This document shows, in pieces, positions 1 through 13,853 of a DNA stretch of 64,000 bases. The stretch's first letter is position 1. Every line of letters begins with the position of its first letter. The DNA is taken from NCBI RefSeq assembly GCF_035582795.1, contig NC_134370.1, positions 50,331,501-50,395,500 of the forward strand. The letters are read 5' to 3'. This DNA is from Mycteria americana. Its lineage: Eukaryota; Chordata; Aves; Ciconiiformes; Ciconiidae. Under the pieces are notes generated by a model, which saw nothing but the letters and a program-made list of their open reading frames with translations, was not told the origin of the DNA and did not search any database. Made by a program: the position numbers and the translations under genes.

Positions 1-3000
1 ACACAGAAGGTACAGTTTAAGTGCTTTGAAGCTTCCCATTTCAAAGTGAGAAAGGGAGGGAAAGAGGGACAAGGAGGAAAGAGCTGTAGGAGTCACTGGG
101 GCCATGGAGAAGCATACCAGGACACATTCAGCTGACGTGGCCACAGATTACCCATACAAAAATGCTGTTTGTGCTATTTTGCCTGACAGTTATGGCCAAA
201 GGGAGATTTTTGATACAATGGAACAAGAGAGACTGTGGAAGAAAGAGATTACATAGACCATTCTTACCCTGTGTGCACAGTGAGGCCAACAGTAGTATTT
301 TTGTTGACTTTGGTAGAAGTGAGATGGTCAGTAGTGTTGCAATTCAGATAAAGTGGGGGATCAGGTGGTAGGGAGAACATTCACACGTTAAAAAATTTCC
401 GCTCAAGTACAAGCCTAGACTGAGAGTCTCCTGTCCCTTTTCCTACCCAGTATAGAGCTTAGGAAGTAAAATATGAAAGAGTACATTAGATGCAACCAAC
501 AGACTGTAATAAAATATGTAATAATTACTAGAATTAAGAAAGGCACTTCCCTAGCAGGGCAGGCAAAAACTGAATTCAGGATTTTCTTCTTTGTGTAACT
601 GAATAAAATTTTTTAAAGTAAGTTAAAGTCTCACACCAGGTATGCGAAAACCATCATCTTCTGCTTACATGACGTCTACAGTGAAAATAGCAAAACAGAA
701 AGTTATTTTTGCAATAAAAACTCCCTAAAGGAAGACACTGCTAAACTGAGCTGGTGTGGGAAGAAGAGGCAGATGGTGCTTTCTCATTTAGACGTACTGG
801 ACATGGAAACAATGACAATTAAAGGAATGAACTCAAAGAAGTGATAGACTCTTCCATGTCCTCCCCCAATGACACAAGAGCAGCAGAAACTGCATTTCCC
901 AGGAGACAGGTATCCAGCTACTTGCTACTCTGAAGTGTTTAAAAAGCAGTATCTCTTGGGACAATTTTATTTTTGAATGTCTAGAACTACTCTGCTACTC
1001 TTGCCCCTCTTCCATGAGCAGCTGGCTGCTAGTAGCTGCTATCCAAGGCTTGCTGAACTAAAAGAAACTACAGGCAATGTCCAGATCTTGCTCAAAGACA
1101 GACATGCAGCACAGTTCCATTGGATTTACAGCCAGGACTTGCATGGTATGAACCAAGATCTGAAATGCAATCCAGGAAAGTGTTGCTGAGGCAGATGTGG
1201 CAACACCCAGAAGGGCCATAATGAGAACAAGAGCACTGCAAACACACCAGCTGTGGGGAAGTTCACTAGAAAGACTGTAGTCTGCAGGCAGTTACCACGC
1301 CTTGGGCTTTAAAATGTTGCCAGAAAAAGCAATAGTTGTCACAGGGTAAATCCATGAGATCACATTTTAATCTCACCTGTTCTCTTTCCATCCTAGTGAA
1401 GTTATTCCAGGTTTAAACCAGTGGCAGGGAGAGCATAATCTGCCTGAGAACAACTATTTCCACTAGACAAGCCAACAGGAACCATTCCAGTCACTCCTGG
1501 CCCAACTGGGGCATTCAGTGTTTTTTGGCCTCCAGTAGTTTGTTTTCCAAATGTGCTAGGAAAGCTTCCTAGGACCTGTCATTTACTGAGCTAAAATCTT
1601 CCAGCACTCCCTGAGGCTGAATTAAACTGGGTACAGAACCGGACACAGATTTTTAGATGGATCATAAACGCTATAGACCTGACTACTATTCTTCCCAGTG
1701 GATGGTTTTGTAACATGACTCAGGACCTCATGAAGAATTGCTCAAAACCATGCAAGATATTACTAGCATGTGTCACAGCTGGAAACCTCCTTTTACTGTG
1801 CCTTTTTTTCCTTTTTTTTTTTACTTTGAGATTCTTCACTGTTGCCCTTTTTTCAAGAGAGCAGAAAGTTTTTAAGTGGTCTTGGAAAATCTCAGTATTT
1901 GACAGGAAACAGATTTGTTCAGGGTATTTTTTTCCCCAAAAAAGAAGTAGAACACACAAATTCACTTCTCAATATAATGCTCCTTCAATTTCAGAAAAGT
2001 TTGAAGACTGTTAAAAAAACCTAAATAGGTATACAGACAAAGAGCAACTTAAAGTACAATTCACCACCATAAATCAGACACTGAGACACTCTGACTGCTC
2101 ACTGCGAAAAAAGCAATTAAACTTTGTCTTGGTAGAGGCAACCTTCATTTGCCAGGCAAACTGTTTTCCTAGTAGTCTTTGGAGATATTTTATAAGCAGT
2201 ATGTAAAGACCCTTTTAAAATCCTCTTACACTGTTAAGAGACATTTTATAAGGCCAGCAAGACAAAAAGAAAACCATAAAATGCCATTAGAGTATTGCCA
2301 GAAGCTCTGCAGATACAGAATTCGCAAGCCTTGCATATCCAACCATAATACAATCAGCTCTGCAATAAGCAGCATACAGTTAGAGTACTGTACTCGGATA
2401 TCGAGCTGCTTTGCCCTCCATAAAGAAGTAGAAGGCAAACACAGAGCTATCATTTCGTTTCTTCTGTTCATTGGAAAAAAGTAGATTCATATTGTTTCTG
2501 GATTATAAGGGCCCAATCAAACAAAAATCCAAGACACCAAACAAAACCCCATCCATCTTCTGGACACAGAAATGGTTCAGAAATCAAAATGTGACCCATT
2601 TCAAGACTGGTGCAGTGGTTAGGCACACTGGTTAAATACCTGCTTTCCTATTAGCACTTTTCTTAATATGTCTTTGTTGCTGACTGCTCTGAGGAAAGAA
2701 AGTTCCTCAGATAGTCTGTCTTGGCAATGAAATTAGTTCTTAAAAACAGTATAAATTTGATACTAAATTAAATATAGAGCAGTAGAAAGAAACGCTGTTA
2801 AACCGACAATTGGGTTTGCAGCGTAGAGGTTGCAGTTGCTGATTCAGAACATCTACACAGCAATCACGATTATGCCTGTAGCTGAGTGTAGACGTATTGG
2901 AGGGGCTGTGCCAAACTACTGGCGTTACCAGGGCTGCTACCTGCCAGCTTCTTTGACATCTTTGCTGCACTGCAGACACAGCTGCGATTGCAAGAGAGAT

Positions 3001-5745
3001 GCATGCTGCCCAATGTTGTATTTACACTCACCATTTAGGTCTGGTCCACAGATGCAAATTTTAAACTCTCTCTGAATCTCACATGTGACTTTCCATGCTT
3101 GGTTTGGACTAGTACCTATTGTTTTGAGTATGTAACTAACTTCAGTTTGGAAGGATCACTCCCTTTTTTTTTCCTTCCAAAGTTAAGTTTGCCCAAACTT
3201 CCAAAGTTAAGTTTGCCAAAGTTAAGAATTTTCCTCCCTCTCAAATGAAGTTGTGAAAGATCAGTGTGTAAAGGGAATGCATCACCCCAAACAACCTGCA
3301 GAGCTGTGGTAGCCCTTTTTCTTTGAATGGTACCTTTAAAACCTGTTCAGCTCAATGCATATATCTGCAGGCAGCAAATGCACACTATCTACCTCCCTGG
3401 AGATTTAGCTTTTCTTTCGTCTTTATTGTTCTCTTAGTGAGACTAAAAGCTTACTCTTTTTTTTCCTCTGTGTAAAAGGAAACCATATAAACCTCATTTT
3501 GCCCTGAAACTACATAAACTTTTGCATGCAGCCTCTTTCCCCTAATAAAAATATTAAGGAAGTTCGGTTTCAGCACCTGTGTTTGATTCTCTCACTTTGT
3601 CATATCTGACATCTTTTTTCTAAATCCATCCTTTTCTGCCTATTCATAAATGAAAAGAACAGGCTTCCTATGAGAAAGATGACAGTTTTTATTGTAAAAG
3701 ATGACAATTTTCTGACATTACTATTCTAGCAGATGAGCTGGTTTGTTTGTTTGTTTTTACTTCAGTGCCTTTAGCTTACAAACCTGAGAGAAAAAGAGAG
3801 GCTGTGGGGATCTAAGAACTACCTGATTAGCTACACTACTGTTAAAAGAGAGAAGAAGAAACTTCAAAATGGAGCATGAGCCTCTTTGACACATAGAAGC
3901 GTTGCCATTTTAGCTATCCTGTTAATGTTAAGGTACAGGCAACTGTCCCCAGGTATCGGTGTGTACGTGTAGGATTAAATCAGAAAGGCTTATTCCTCCA
4001 CAGGAAGCTAATTTGATAAAAGCAACCTGATTCTATTTTAATCAGATTAATTATGAATTGCACAACTATCAGTTTATCAGGCAAATGTATTTGTAAAAAT
4101 ATAAACCACATTTGTTTCCACTGATACACTGATTTTGTTCTACTGGTACGAAAACCTCCACATGCAGAAAGGTGTGGAAGTGCTGTTTTGAGAGGAGCTA
4201 TCTATTCTTCAATTCCTAAATTATCCCCTACAGCTATCAGTCTTTGAAGCTGTACTTGTCCACATTTTTAAATTGCACTTGTCATTCTCATGAACACTTC
4301 TCTCGTTACATGTGAGGATACACAATTTCAGAAGCTTACAGTCATTCTGGGATTGGCATGTGTTGTTGTAGGAATAGACTGATCTGGAAACAGTTCTGTT
4401 CATGCGGCTATGGGAAAATCTCACAACTACTGCTGCCTTTTGAGTTGCAGCAAGTTATGGCATAGAGATCATGCATAATTGTTTTCACAAAATCAGCAGG
4501 AAAGAATTAGAGCAGCCTCACTGATATAAAAGCTGATGGCGACATGTCCTCAAAGTGCAAAAAAGAAAGTAATGCTAACTCGAGAGAACACTTCAGTCTA
4601 CAGTAAAGGCTGAGAAAGAAATAATGAATCTTTTCTCCCCTCCATCAAAAATTAAACTGCTGAGTGTTTTCGTGAGGAAAAGAAGGCAATGGAAACCCTT
4701 CCTCTGTTTATTCCCAACAGAAGGCAACAAGAAGCTGCTTCCCTTGCCCAAAGAGCTCTCTTTGAAGAGAGCAGACATACCCCTCTTGGGTTGTGAGCAA
4801 TCCTGTCTTTCAGCTTTATTCTTTGGCTTTAATGCTGATGTTACCAAAAGGACACGATCACCCATGTGTTTGCCACAGGGAAGTGTTTGATGTGGACTGT
4901 GTACCACACTCAAATTACTTTCAGGCAATACTTAGCCCCACAATCACTTCAAACAAGATTATAACACAAGTAAAGAGAAACAAACCAATACCAACTCCGC
5001 AGCTGAACAACAGATTCTGAAGAAATTCTTGCCTTGATAGAGAACTACAGTGCACTGAGTTAGAAAAAGAAAGCAGAAATGTTTGGATATTTTGAATACC
5101 TGAAATGTTAGGAAGAACCTTGCAGAAGTCAAATATAACTGGAGGCACTGAGACACTATCGCTCTCCTCAAAACCCCAGGAACAGTTATTTTGCAGCATC
5201 TTCACTTTATAACCACTTCATATATTCCCTCGTTGGAGACAATCTCCCCACTTCTCACCTTCTCTAGGTTCATAAGAGAATGAACATCATCACCACCTGT
5301 ATTTGTATACAGTTTCTAGATTTCTTTGTCTCATGCCCACACTGACGTGAATGCCTTCTGCTCTGTACTACAAACATGAAGACAAATATTTTTGTGAGAA
5401 CTCGCTAAGAGCACAAAAAAGATTTTATTATTGAGTCTTGCTGTGATTCAAGGAATCAGAATTCTGTGAAAAACATTTCCATACTTCTCCCTGCGTGATT
5501 TTGTGATCTCCAGGATTCCCAAATTTTCTAGCAACACCACCTTTTCTTTCTTTATTCAGGCTAGTTTTGGTTGTGTTCCCCAGGTTCCTGATAGCCAAAG
5601 GAATGGAGTACGTCTCAGCACCTTGGCAACAACTTCTGTATTGCCAAACCCAACACATCTCAAATACTTCACTCTCTGTGATGCTGTAATTAGAGAGAAC
5701 CAGTAACCAGATTTGCCTACTGTACCCAAGCCTGCTCTTTCCAGG
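1..5745. other. Intergenic, no gene seen
   Basis: AT-rich sequence with short ORFs of random character on both strands. Only the tandem duplication at 3174-3226 and a GTTT run near 3740-3757 stand out. A GC-richer patch at about 2815-3060 may be an old repeat that I could not name. Confidence 0.7.
3174..3226. repeat. Short tandem duplication, 24-bp unit
   Basis: CTTCCAAAGTTAAGTTTGCC occurs at 3174-3193 and again at 3198-3217, followed by a partial third copy (CCAAAGTTAAG, from 3216). Looks like replication slippage. Confidence 0.75.
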
Positions 5746-5750
5746 GATGG
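5746..5750. repeat. Target site duplication, left copy
   Basis: GATGG directly before the LTR's TG end; identical to the five bases after its CA end. Confidence 0.85.
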
Positions 5751-6325
5751 TGTGCTGGTTTTGGCTGAGATAGAGTTACTTTTCTTTATAGTAGCTAGTA
5801 TGGGGCTATGTTTTGGATTTGTGCTGAAAACAGTGTTGATAACACAGGGATGTTTTAGTTGTTGCTAAGTAATGTTTACACTAGTCAAGGACTTTTCAGC
5901 TTCCCATGCTCTGCCAGGCACAGAGAAACAGAGAGGGGGCACAGCCAAGATAGTTGATCCAAACTGGCCAAAGGGCTATTCCATACCATATGACACCATG
6001 CTCAGTATATAAAGCTGGGGAAGAAGGAGGAAGGGGGAGACATTCAGAGTGATGGCGTTTGTCTTCCCAAGTAACGGTTACGCGTGATGGAGCCCTGCTT
6101 TCCTGGAGATGGCTGAACACCTGCCTGCCCGTGGGAAGGAGTGAATGAATTCCTTGTTTTGCTTTGCTTGCATGCGCGGCTTTTGCTTTCCCTATTAAAC
6201 TGTCTTCATCTTAACCCACGAGTTTTCTCACTTTTAGTCTTCCGACTCTCTTCCCCATCCCACTGCGGGAGAGTGAGCGAGCGGCTGTGCAGTGCTTAGT
6301 TGCCGGCTGGGGTTAAACCATGACA
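5751..6325 (+). mobile_element. Solo LTR of an endogenous retrovirus (5-bp TSD, ERVL-like)
   Basis: A 575-bp element starting TGTGCTGG and ending CCATGACA (TG...CA ends), flanked by a perfect direct repeat GATGG at 5746-5750 and 6326-6330. A TATA-like tatataaag lies at 6006-6014 and a poly(A) signal attaaa at 6194-6199, both on the plus strand, which gives the orientation. No primer-binding site, gag, pol or env sequence lies on either side, so this is a solo LTR left by recombination between the two ends of a provirus. Five-base duplications are usual for class III (ERVL-type) elements; the class is inferred from that and from resemblance to LTRs common in birds. The ends are well kept, which suggests a fairly recent insertion. 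Confidence 0.88.
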
Positions 6326-6330
6326 GATGG
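6326..6330. repeat. Target site duplication, right copy
   Basis: GATGG directly after the LTR's CA end, matching 5746-5750. Confidence 0.85.
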
Positions 6331-6549
6331 AAAAGAAGAAATGGGACACCAGGAGGAGGAGGAGTTGAAGGGAAGTTCAGGGAGAAACAGGAATTAAGTT
6401 TCTTTTCAACCCAAGGTAGAACACATGTAAGCCTTCTCTGTTCCTCAGTACCCAATTAAAAAAAAATGCATGCAAACTACAATTCTGCAAATGTCAATCA
6501 GAAAAGAAAATCAAGGGAAAGCATACCTGCCCTCTACACAGCTTTTAAG

Positions 6550-6618
6550 TTCTTTAGTCTAAAGGCAACAAGAACATGGCACAAAAGAGTGCTTTAGACT
6601 GCCGTCTAGACTAAAGAA
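6550..6618. repeat. Nested inverted repeat
   Basis: TTCTTTAGTCTA at 6550-6561 is the exact reverse complement of TAGACTAAAGAA at 6607-6618. Inside, AGTCTAAAGGCA at 6556-6567 is complementary to TGCTTTAGACT at 6590-6600 with one bulged base. Two mutually exclusive hairpins are therefore possible. The element lies about 220 bp to the right of the LTR and its target duplication, so it is not part of the LTR. Confidence 0.6.
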
Positions 6619-9600
6619 TGGCCTATATCCTAGTAAATCCTTACCCTTTCATTGTGCTTCTACACTGTCAGTGTAAAGTCTACGACTTGGGCTATATCAT
6701 ACAAGCAGACACGCTCAGTTTGCCTTCCAGTCCTGTCTGCCATTGTCTCAGGACTCCACAGAGATGTTATGTTGTTTGCAGAGCAGACTAAATACACAGT
6801 GCTCAGCGCATCTGGCATGGTACATCTGTCCCGTTCACCACTGCAGGCAGGCAGGCATTTTAGTCCATGGCACCTCCCAGCGTGGCCTTGAGTCTGTCTC
6901 ATACATGACAGCACAGAGCCTTGTGTGCAGGCAGTGAGGAATTGCTGGCAGGGCTGGAGTCAAACACAGCCTTGGGTCCACACTTGCTATGCAGTCTGGA
7001 TGTACCCTGACAACAGCCCTGAGCCACTCCTGTCATTATGTCTTCATTTAGTTTATACCAGCTTCATTATACTCTGCTGTAGAGTTGTCAATCAAAATGA
7101 CAATTGGTCCATTAAGGCTGCCACCAGTCAAATGCAATTTTGGATAACTCAGAGCAGGTGAACTCACTGTATGAACCCTGATAAATTGGCTATCACCTCC
7201 TTTTTTCCTTTTTTTTTTTTTAAAGTCACCATGTGAGCTGTTTCTTGCATTTCTAGTAATCCTATTAACTTTCAAAGTGATGCAGCATGGGAGTCCAGTC
7301 AATCAGCCAGTCAGTGATAATTAACAGCCAGTGGAAAGGTTGCCTGTGATAGATTGAGCCTTCACGCAAAGCAAATTGGAAATGCAAGTGAAAGAGTCAA
7401 TGGAGTGAGCTGCAGTAGCCTGGGGCCCTGCCAACAACCGAGTGAAAAATATCTGCAAAACACACTGTACAGCTCACTGCAGTCAACCTGACCCTCAGAT
7501 CACATGCCAAACAGATTGCTCAGGCCACAGAAAAGTAAGGTGTGATGTCAACACATTTTTCCAGTGTCCATCACACTCAGGTGGAGCTGCTAACTCATTA
7601 GTGGAATGAAGTAGGGGGAAGAAGATGATGAGGCACTGTGCTTTGGAGAAGATCCAAACCATCTCCAAGCCTTTTATATATGGGTGGGTGAGGCTTGTGA
7701 AAGGCCACAGAACACAGAGTCCTTCACCACAACTCACTCTGCTCACCTCTATGTCAGCTAATATGAACTGATAGCAGCTTTCCTAGCAGAACACATCGGA
7801 GACAAATGCATGTTGTTTCCCTTCTTTTGGCCATAAACCAGCGTTTCATCATCTAGGACTTGAGATGGGACTTCAAGGCCTCAGTCAAACTTAAGGGCTC
7901 GAGACAGCTTGATTGCAACTCTCTGCTCCTCTGCGTTTGAAGTAAAAATCTTCTAGTTTTGGCTGCTTGATGCATTCTGCTCCTATAAAAGCTTTTCCAA
8001 TGGAACAGCAAAATTCTCCTAATCTGTCAGGTGGTTCTGAAAGATAATCCTCCTTCCAACAGGAGTAATGGGAGCAAACCTAACCAGTTCAGATGTACAA
8101 GCCCATACAGGAGTACTTGAGAGCCAAGACTTGGTTGTCTGCAACAACAGAGGATAAGGTCTATTGATTTCCTAGGGCCATATGTAGGCAGACGACAGTC
8201 ACATAAAAGCTTTTACTGGCACACAAAAGCAAACAGGAATGCAACTGGCCTCATTCTGGATCCTCCACACTGTTCTTTTATATCTGTTGTGATACTCTCT
8301 CTGTATTAAAGCAGTGCATATAGTACCAAAAGCACAGGGATGAACTCTGTCACTGTCTCAAAAATAAGATTTTCTTGGTCCTATAACTAAGAGAAGCAGA
8401 TAAAGATGGCTTTTGATGCTCTTTAGTCCTAGATGCGTTTTATACCACCTGCACTATCCAGTTGTCACACAAACTGCTCACTTGTATCAAAACACATCTG
8501 GGAAAAATTTATCACTGACATAGTCGAGATGCTTGGATTCTGTAAACCAAGTGTACAGGGGTGTCTTCTCACTTGATTACTTCTGGAGAGCTATGCCTGT
8601 ATCAAAGGAAAAGTTTTCACCCAAGAACAAGCCAGCCAGTAATAAGCATGCTCTTTGTTCCTACACGTTCTGAGTTATTTCAAACAAGAGATGTAAATAT
8701 GCCACTTCTGGAGTCTAATTTCTGTAGGACTGAATCAAACTACGTTTTGGAAGAAGTGACTTCTGGCTAGCACTCTATTTAATTCATTCTGTCAGGGCAT
8801 GCTTTAGTGCTCTATGTGGGAGACTGACTTTGTCCAAGACTGATGCTCTCTGCTTTATAAATTGAATCCACTGATGCATAATTGAGCCCTTGACTATATC
8901 AAGTATTTGCTTCACCAGACCCTCTTCTTGCTTACTTGCTATATTTGCCCTGTGAAAAATATGGTTTTTTATTCTGGGGAATGAAAAATTGAGGGACCTG
9001 AAGCTAAGAGGTGCTGAGCATCCTTGGGGCCCTGCAGAAGTAGATAGCATTTGATGCATGTCAGGTAACACCTTGGATTTCCACTGTTTTGCTACTTCTT
9101 TCATGTATCACAACATGTGTTTAAACAAAATTTGTTGGAAACAAAAAACAGTTAGTGTTTGTGTTGAAACAGTAATTGCTTCTGGTTTTGGAAAGACAAA
9201 AACCAGGCTCACCTCATATCATCCTATAAATCTGAGTATATCAGTAGACTTACAAGCCTGCTCTTGTAGGGGAAGCAACCTAGCAGTCTGGAGCCTTTTG
9301 GCAAAGTCCACCCAGCATTCTGTTCTGTCAATTGATTGTACACCATCCATAGCATACACGATGTCACACACTCTAGATGCTTAATCTGCAAAATGAGATA
9401 TCTCATTTTTAATTGATGAATAAAGCTCTCACGGGGAGGCCAATTTCCTTGTTTCTCTGTCAGTGCTAACTAACAGCATATCAAGATTGTTTTTTAATCT
9501 TTAAGAGAGAAACACAAAACAGCAGGAGTGCCATTCTAAGTGCCATTTGCCTCTCCGTTACCAAACTTCCAGGCTTTGTTCCAAAGGGATTTGGAAGATA

Positions 9601-9856
9601 TTAGGAAGCAGCTGCTCACAGCTAAGGTTGTCTGACAGGCATGAGTGTCTGCAAACATCAGCCTAAGCCAGGTGTAAGCAGCCACAGCACAGAGTCCTAC
9701 ACCACGCTCTGTGCTATGTCCCTAAGGCTGCACTGTTAGGATTTCTGCAGGCCTGGCCTGCATTTTGTCGTATTCCAGTATGCTAATGTATCTGAATTGT
9801 GAGAAAGCTTGCCTGCCTTTCTAGGTGCGGTGAAATGTGGAAAGGCACCAAATGCG

Positions 9857-9920
9857 AAATGGATGAGATCACAAGAAAGGAGAAAGCAAAATGGATGAGA
9901 TAACAAGAAAGGAGAAAGTA
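9857..9920. repeat. Tandem duplication, 32-bp unit, two copies
   Basis: Two adjacent 32-bp copies beginning aaatggatgagat and ending ggagaaag plus two bases. They differ at two positions (C to A and C to T in the second copy), so the duplication is fairly recent. Confidence 0.8.
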
Positions 9921-12087
9921 AAAAAGGTTTTAGTCAACACACCTATCTGGACAAGCATAGCCACAGCCAAACATCACCAAACCTATTGGCAGAGAGGTTT
10001 GTGTGTGAATCAAGGGAATACAGAACAGCTTGAAGTAGTGGTACAGGAAAGCCATACCATTAGTGCAGTGATTGCTTGTAACACTCCTTAAACTCTTTTT
10101 GCTGTAACCAGGAACTATGTGATCATGTTAGCCTGGAACAGAAAAGCTTATTGCACGAGCATAATATAAGGACACCTCACTCAGAGATACTGGAAATTCT
10201 ATTAAAACCTTTGAAGATCTTGTTAGTCTTCACTGGCTTCATTTCAACAACCTTGTAATGCTAGGGAATTTCAAATCTGATGTTTGAGAGAGAGGACAAT
10301 GCTGAGGTTACCAACTCTGATTCAGTTCACCAGCTCTGGATTCAAAACCGTATTTGCACCAGACTTCCTGCATTAGTTGGCCAAGCTGCTCCCTGCCTAT
10401 CTTTCAGAGAGAGAATAATCCTCTTCCCTCCACCATTTGGAGGTGACCCACGTGGGACAGTACAAGTGGACGCTCTTTGGAAGAGGAATGATGTCCCAGA
10501 GTGCACAGCAGCACTCAGTGCAACAGGGCTCTGATTTTAATCCATTCTTGAGACTTTGTTATAGTGTATGTAACAAAACAAGCATATATAACAACAACCA
10601 CCTGTGGACACTATACCACAATGAATTGATTTTCTATTTGACAAATCTCTGCTATTATCAGCACCAATCCCCACCAGAAGACATGACCTAGAATCTGCAC
10701 AGGAAATGAAAGAAGTCATAACAGAGAAAATTCAATAATAAGTAGAAATAATTTCAAGTAAACCAACCCATAGCTAAACTTCTGGAAGAACTGTGCCTCT
10801 ATTGAATTCTATATTGGACATACAGAAGTTTGCCATCATTATAATTTTTTAGGTTTCCTCTGTCAGGTTTTATCAAGAACGAATAATCTGTGGTATTTTT
10901 ACACCACTGATGTCAGTAGCACATGTAAGCTATCTCATGATTGTCATTCAGTAACAAAATGGGGACAGGTTGTTACAAGTTTAACTTTATTTGAACCCCT
11001 TGGGTCTTTCTACACTAGTCACACAGATTGCTTTTGACATGTGGGTTGCACTTGCAGATGCCAGTCACAGACCAGCAGATAGCTTAAAAGCAGCCTTTAT
11101 CATCCCTTTAGCTGTAGAGGTCACTGCACAACAAGGATTACACTCAATATTGGCTCAAGAGCTTCTGGCTTAGTCACAGCTGACCTAACCCTGTGGTGTT
11201 ATAGGGCAGGGCTCCCCATCCTTAAGTTTTTCAAGTTCTCCCTACATGTATAATTAATATCATATACTGCACCTTGGTTTATATCATTCATCAAATAAAG
11301 CATATTCAAATGGCATTCAAATGAAGTATGCTATAAAAAAATATAGTGAAGGTACTACATGATAATACAAAGTTTAAAGTTTTCTGAATGTTTTTTGAAA
11401 GTAGTAGTATTTAAAATTTAATTTGAGAAACTTCATACATTAAGGGCCTAGAATACTATGCCTTCATTAAAAGAGCTAGAACTAAATGCAAAATATATGT
11501 TCAAGCAATGTATGTTTACTACAAAAGCTTTGAACTGACTCTGACCACTGACTGAAGTGAGGGAGGCTACTGAATGAACACGTTAATTCAGAAGCTCAAT
11601 ATATCTGCACAATTGCAGTCTCTTCTGCAGGTGCATAAAAATGTTTTTTCTTCCCGTTTTATTTTATAATTCATTAAAGTTTAAAATCAAGTAGGAATTG
11701 AAAAACTTGGAAAGCTTATTTTCCTCTCCTAACCTCAGTCTAAAAGCCAGGTAAGAAAGGCTAAAATATACTAGTTCTAAATTCCCAGGGACCTAATAAT
11801 CAAGTAACCAGATCAATTCACTCAAGTATTACAAGTAATATTTGCTGTGGAAATCAGTTGGTCTTAAATGGAAAACATTTTTAATAAACTTTTTTTCTAA
11901 AACATCCAGCATATTTAATAGGTATCAACTCCCCCCAGCCAAAATTAACTGATGCTTCCCTATTTTTTTTTTTAACAGAATTCTATTTGTAGCATGCAAA
12001 TATACCAGAAAGTACCAACTACACATGGGATATTCCCTAGAAGAAACTTTTACATAGATCAGTTCCTCCAGTTATTTTATACATAAA

Positions 12088-12135
12088 CATATTTATATAT
12101 ATATATATATGCATGCATGTGTGTATATGTATATT
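12088..12135. repeat. TA-rich microsatellite with TG/CA interruptions
   Basis: An uninterrupted run of alternating T and A at about 12094-12110 followed by gcatgcatgtgtgtatatgtat. Confidence 0.8.
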
Positions 12136-13837
12136 TTCTTTAGTAATTTTCCCCTTCTCATAGCACCAGTATGAAGCTTCCCCCTGAGAAATTCACAGTT
12201 ATAGAGAAACCAAGAACTTCACTGGAAGAACTAACAGATTAATTAATGGTGTTACTAATACTAATATATTACATTACAGTATAACCTGAAAGTTCAGATG
12301 AAGTACATCATGTTACAGAACATTTAAAAGGGGTCCAAAAATCCTAATATGAAGGGACAGAGCTTCATATTCAAAAAGTTAAAATTATGCAATGTACACG
12401 AATGAAAAAAAGGTCTTGAGTGATATTTTTTTTTTTTTTAAATATGCTTAGCCTAGATAAGCTTTCTGCATGCATAAACTGTTCTCCCTGGAATAACTGG
12501 TGATCAGTATGTAGTGGAGCAGGACCCTAGGATGTGATTTCCAAGTACTGGAATCACAAAGGAGTAAATTATTTGCTAACATAATATGTAAAATTCAGTT
12601 GAATTACACTGGAGAAAATCTCTTCCCAAGCTCTTAAAAGCCCAGGAAAGATCCCAACAGTTCTGTGATTTAAATCCATCCTTCGCTTACTCTGCTTTCA
12701 CCTTACAGAACTGCACAGGAATCAACACGGTAACAGTAGTGGATGAAATCAGATTAGACTTCCTAAGAAGGCTGAAACATAAGCAATGGCATTCCTCATA
12801 TTCAAAAATACTGGTGAATGTGACACCCTGCTTCAATGACTACATACACATAGAAAAATAAACATACATGTGCATCTCAGAAGGATTTGGAAAGATCCAG
12901 ACAAAGAAAGAAATGCAAGTTTACAGTTTCCTCAAATGTCTTTCCGCTGTATCTGCTATGACGAAGACGGACAGTCCTGATACATTATTTACAATGCTGT
13001 TGGGAATGCCCCAGAGCCAAAAGGAAGCATATTGTAGGCAAAAACTAATGCAAGAGAACTGCTACTGCAGAGCTTGTCTTTTGGAGACACAGAGAAGAGC
13101 CGAGCAAGCGGATTAGCCATGGCTTCCCATGGCACCATAGCAAACGCAGACTGAGGACACAAATGAGGCTTTTGAGTGGTAACAGAATTGTTCTTTCTGA
13201 AAGGCATCCGATACCCATGAAGCAAGATATTTTTCAAAGGCACCAAGAAGCATAAAGGCTCGGCTCCCTCCATTAGCAATTCTAACTTTCCATACTTTGC
13301 TTTATTTTGTGAGCTGGCCTATAGGTCATTTGTTAATTATTACCCCCTTTCTTCTGCAAAAGCGTCTCCTCTCAGGACCTGCTCTGACCAGCCTTTCCCC
13401 TCCAGCTTTCTTCCAAAGTTGTCTTCGCATCATTCGCTTCCTTCCACACTCCATGCACCAGGTCTCACCTCTTTACTCAAATCCAGCATTACTCTCTCTT
13501 CCTTCAAATCCATCATGACAAACACATCGCAAGAAAATGCTTTCACATCAGCCCCAAATAAAAAAGCAAGCTAATATCATGCCCATAAATTAACTTTTCC
13601 TCAGAGTCTTCCAGCGCATTAGTATCCGGTTGCTTAGCAAGGATCAGATTCTGCAATGGAATTTGCTGTTAGTGCGATTTCAAAAAACAACTGAAAGCAT
13701 CAGTTGATCAGTAAAAGGCTGTACAGCTCACAGAGGTGGCACTTAGATTTTAAACTCAAGAGAACAGGAAATATCCACCTCCCTCTGGCACAGTATCAAG
13801 AAATCTGCTGGTGCTTGACAAATCAAATGTAACGACA

Positions 13838-13853
13838 ACAGCAGCAGCAGCAG
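13838..13853. repeat. Short CAG trinucleotide run
   Basis: About five consecutive CAG/AGC units preceded by aacgacaa; no open reading frame of note uses it. Confidence 0.6.

Noticed and set aside
2586..2660. String cagtggttaggcacactggt resembling the 5' part of a MIR or tRNA-derived SINE
   Set aside because: No colinear continuation of a SINE and no complete tRNA A and B boxes that I could confirm.
2815..3060. GC-richer patch with overlapping ORFs on both strands, Cys-rich in one frame
   Set aside because: Looks more like an old DNA-transposon or other repeat relic than a gene, but I could not match it to a family, so it is not listed as an element.
4593..4928. 111-codon ORF on the minus strand
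   Set aside because: Open in an overlapping plus-strand frame as well, no domain, no splice structure, no similarity that I recognise.
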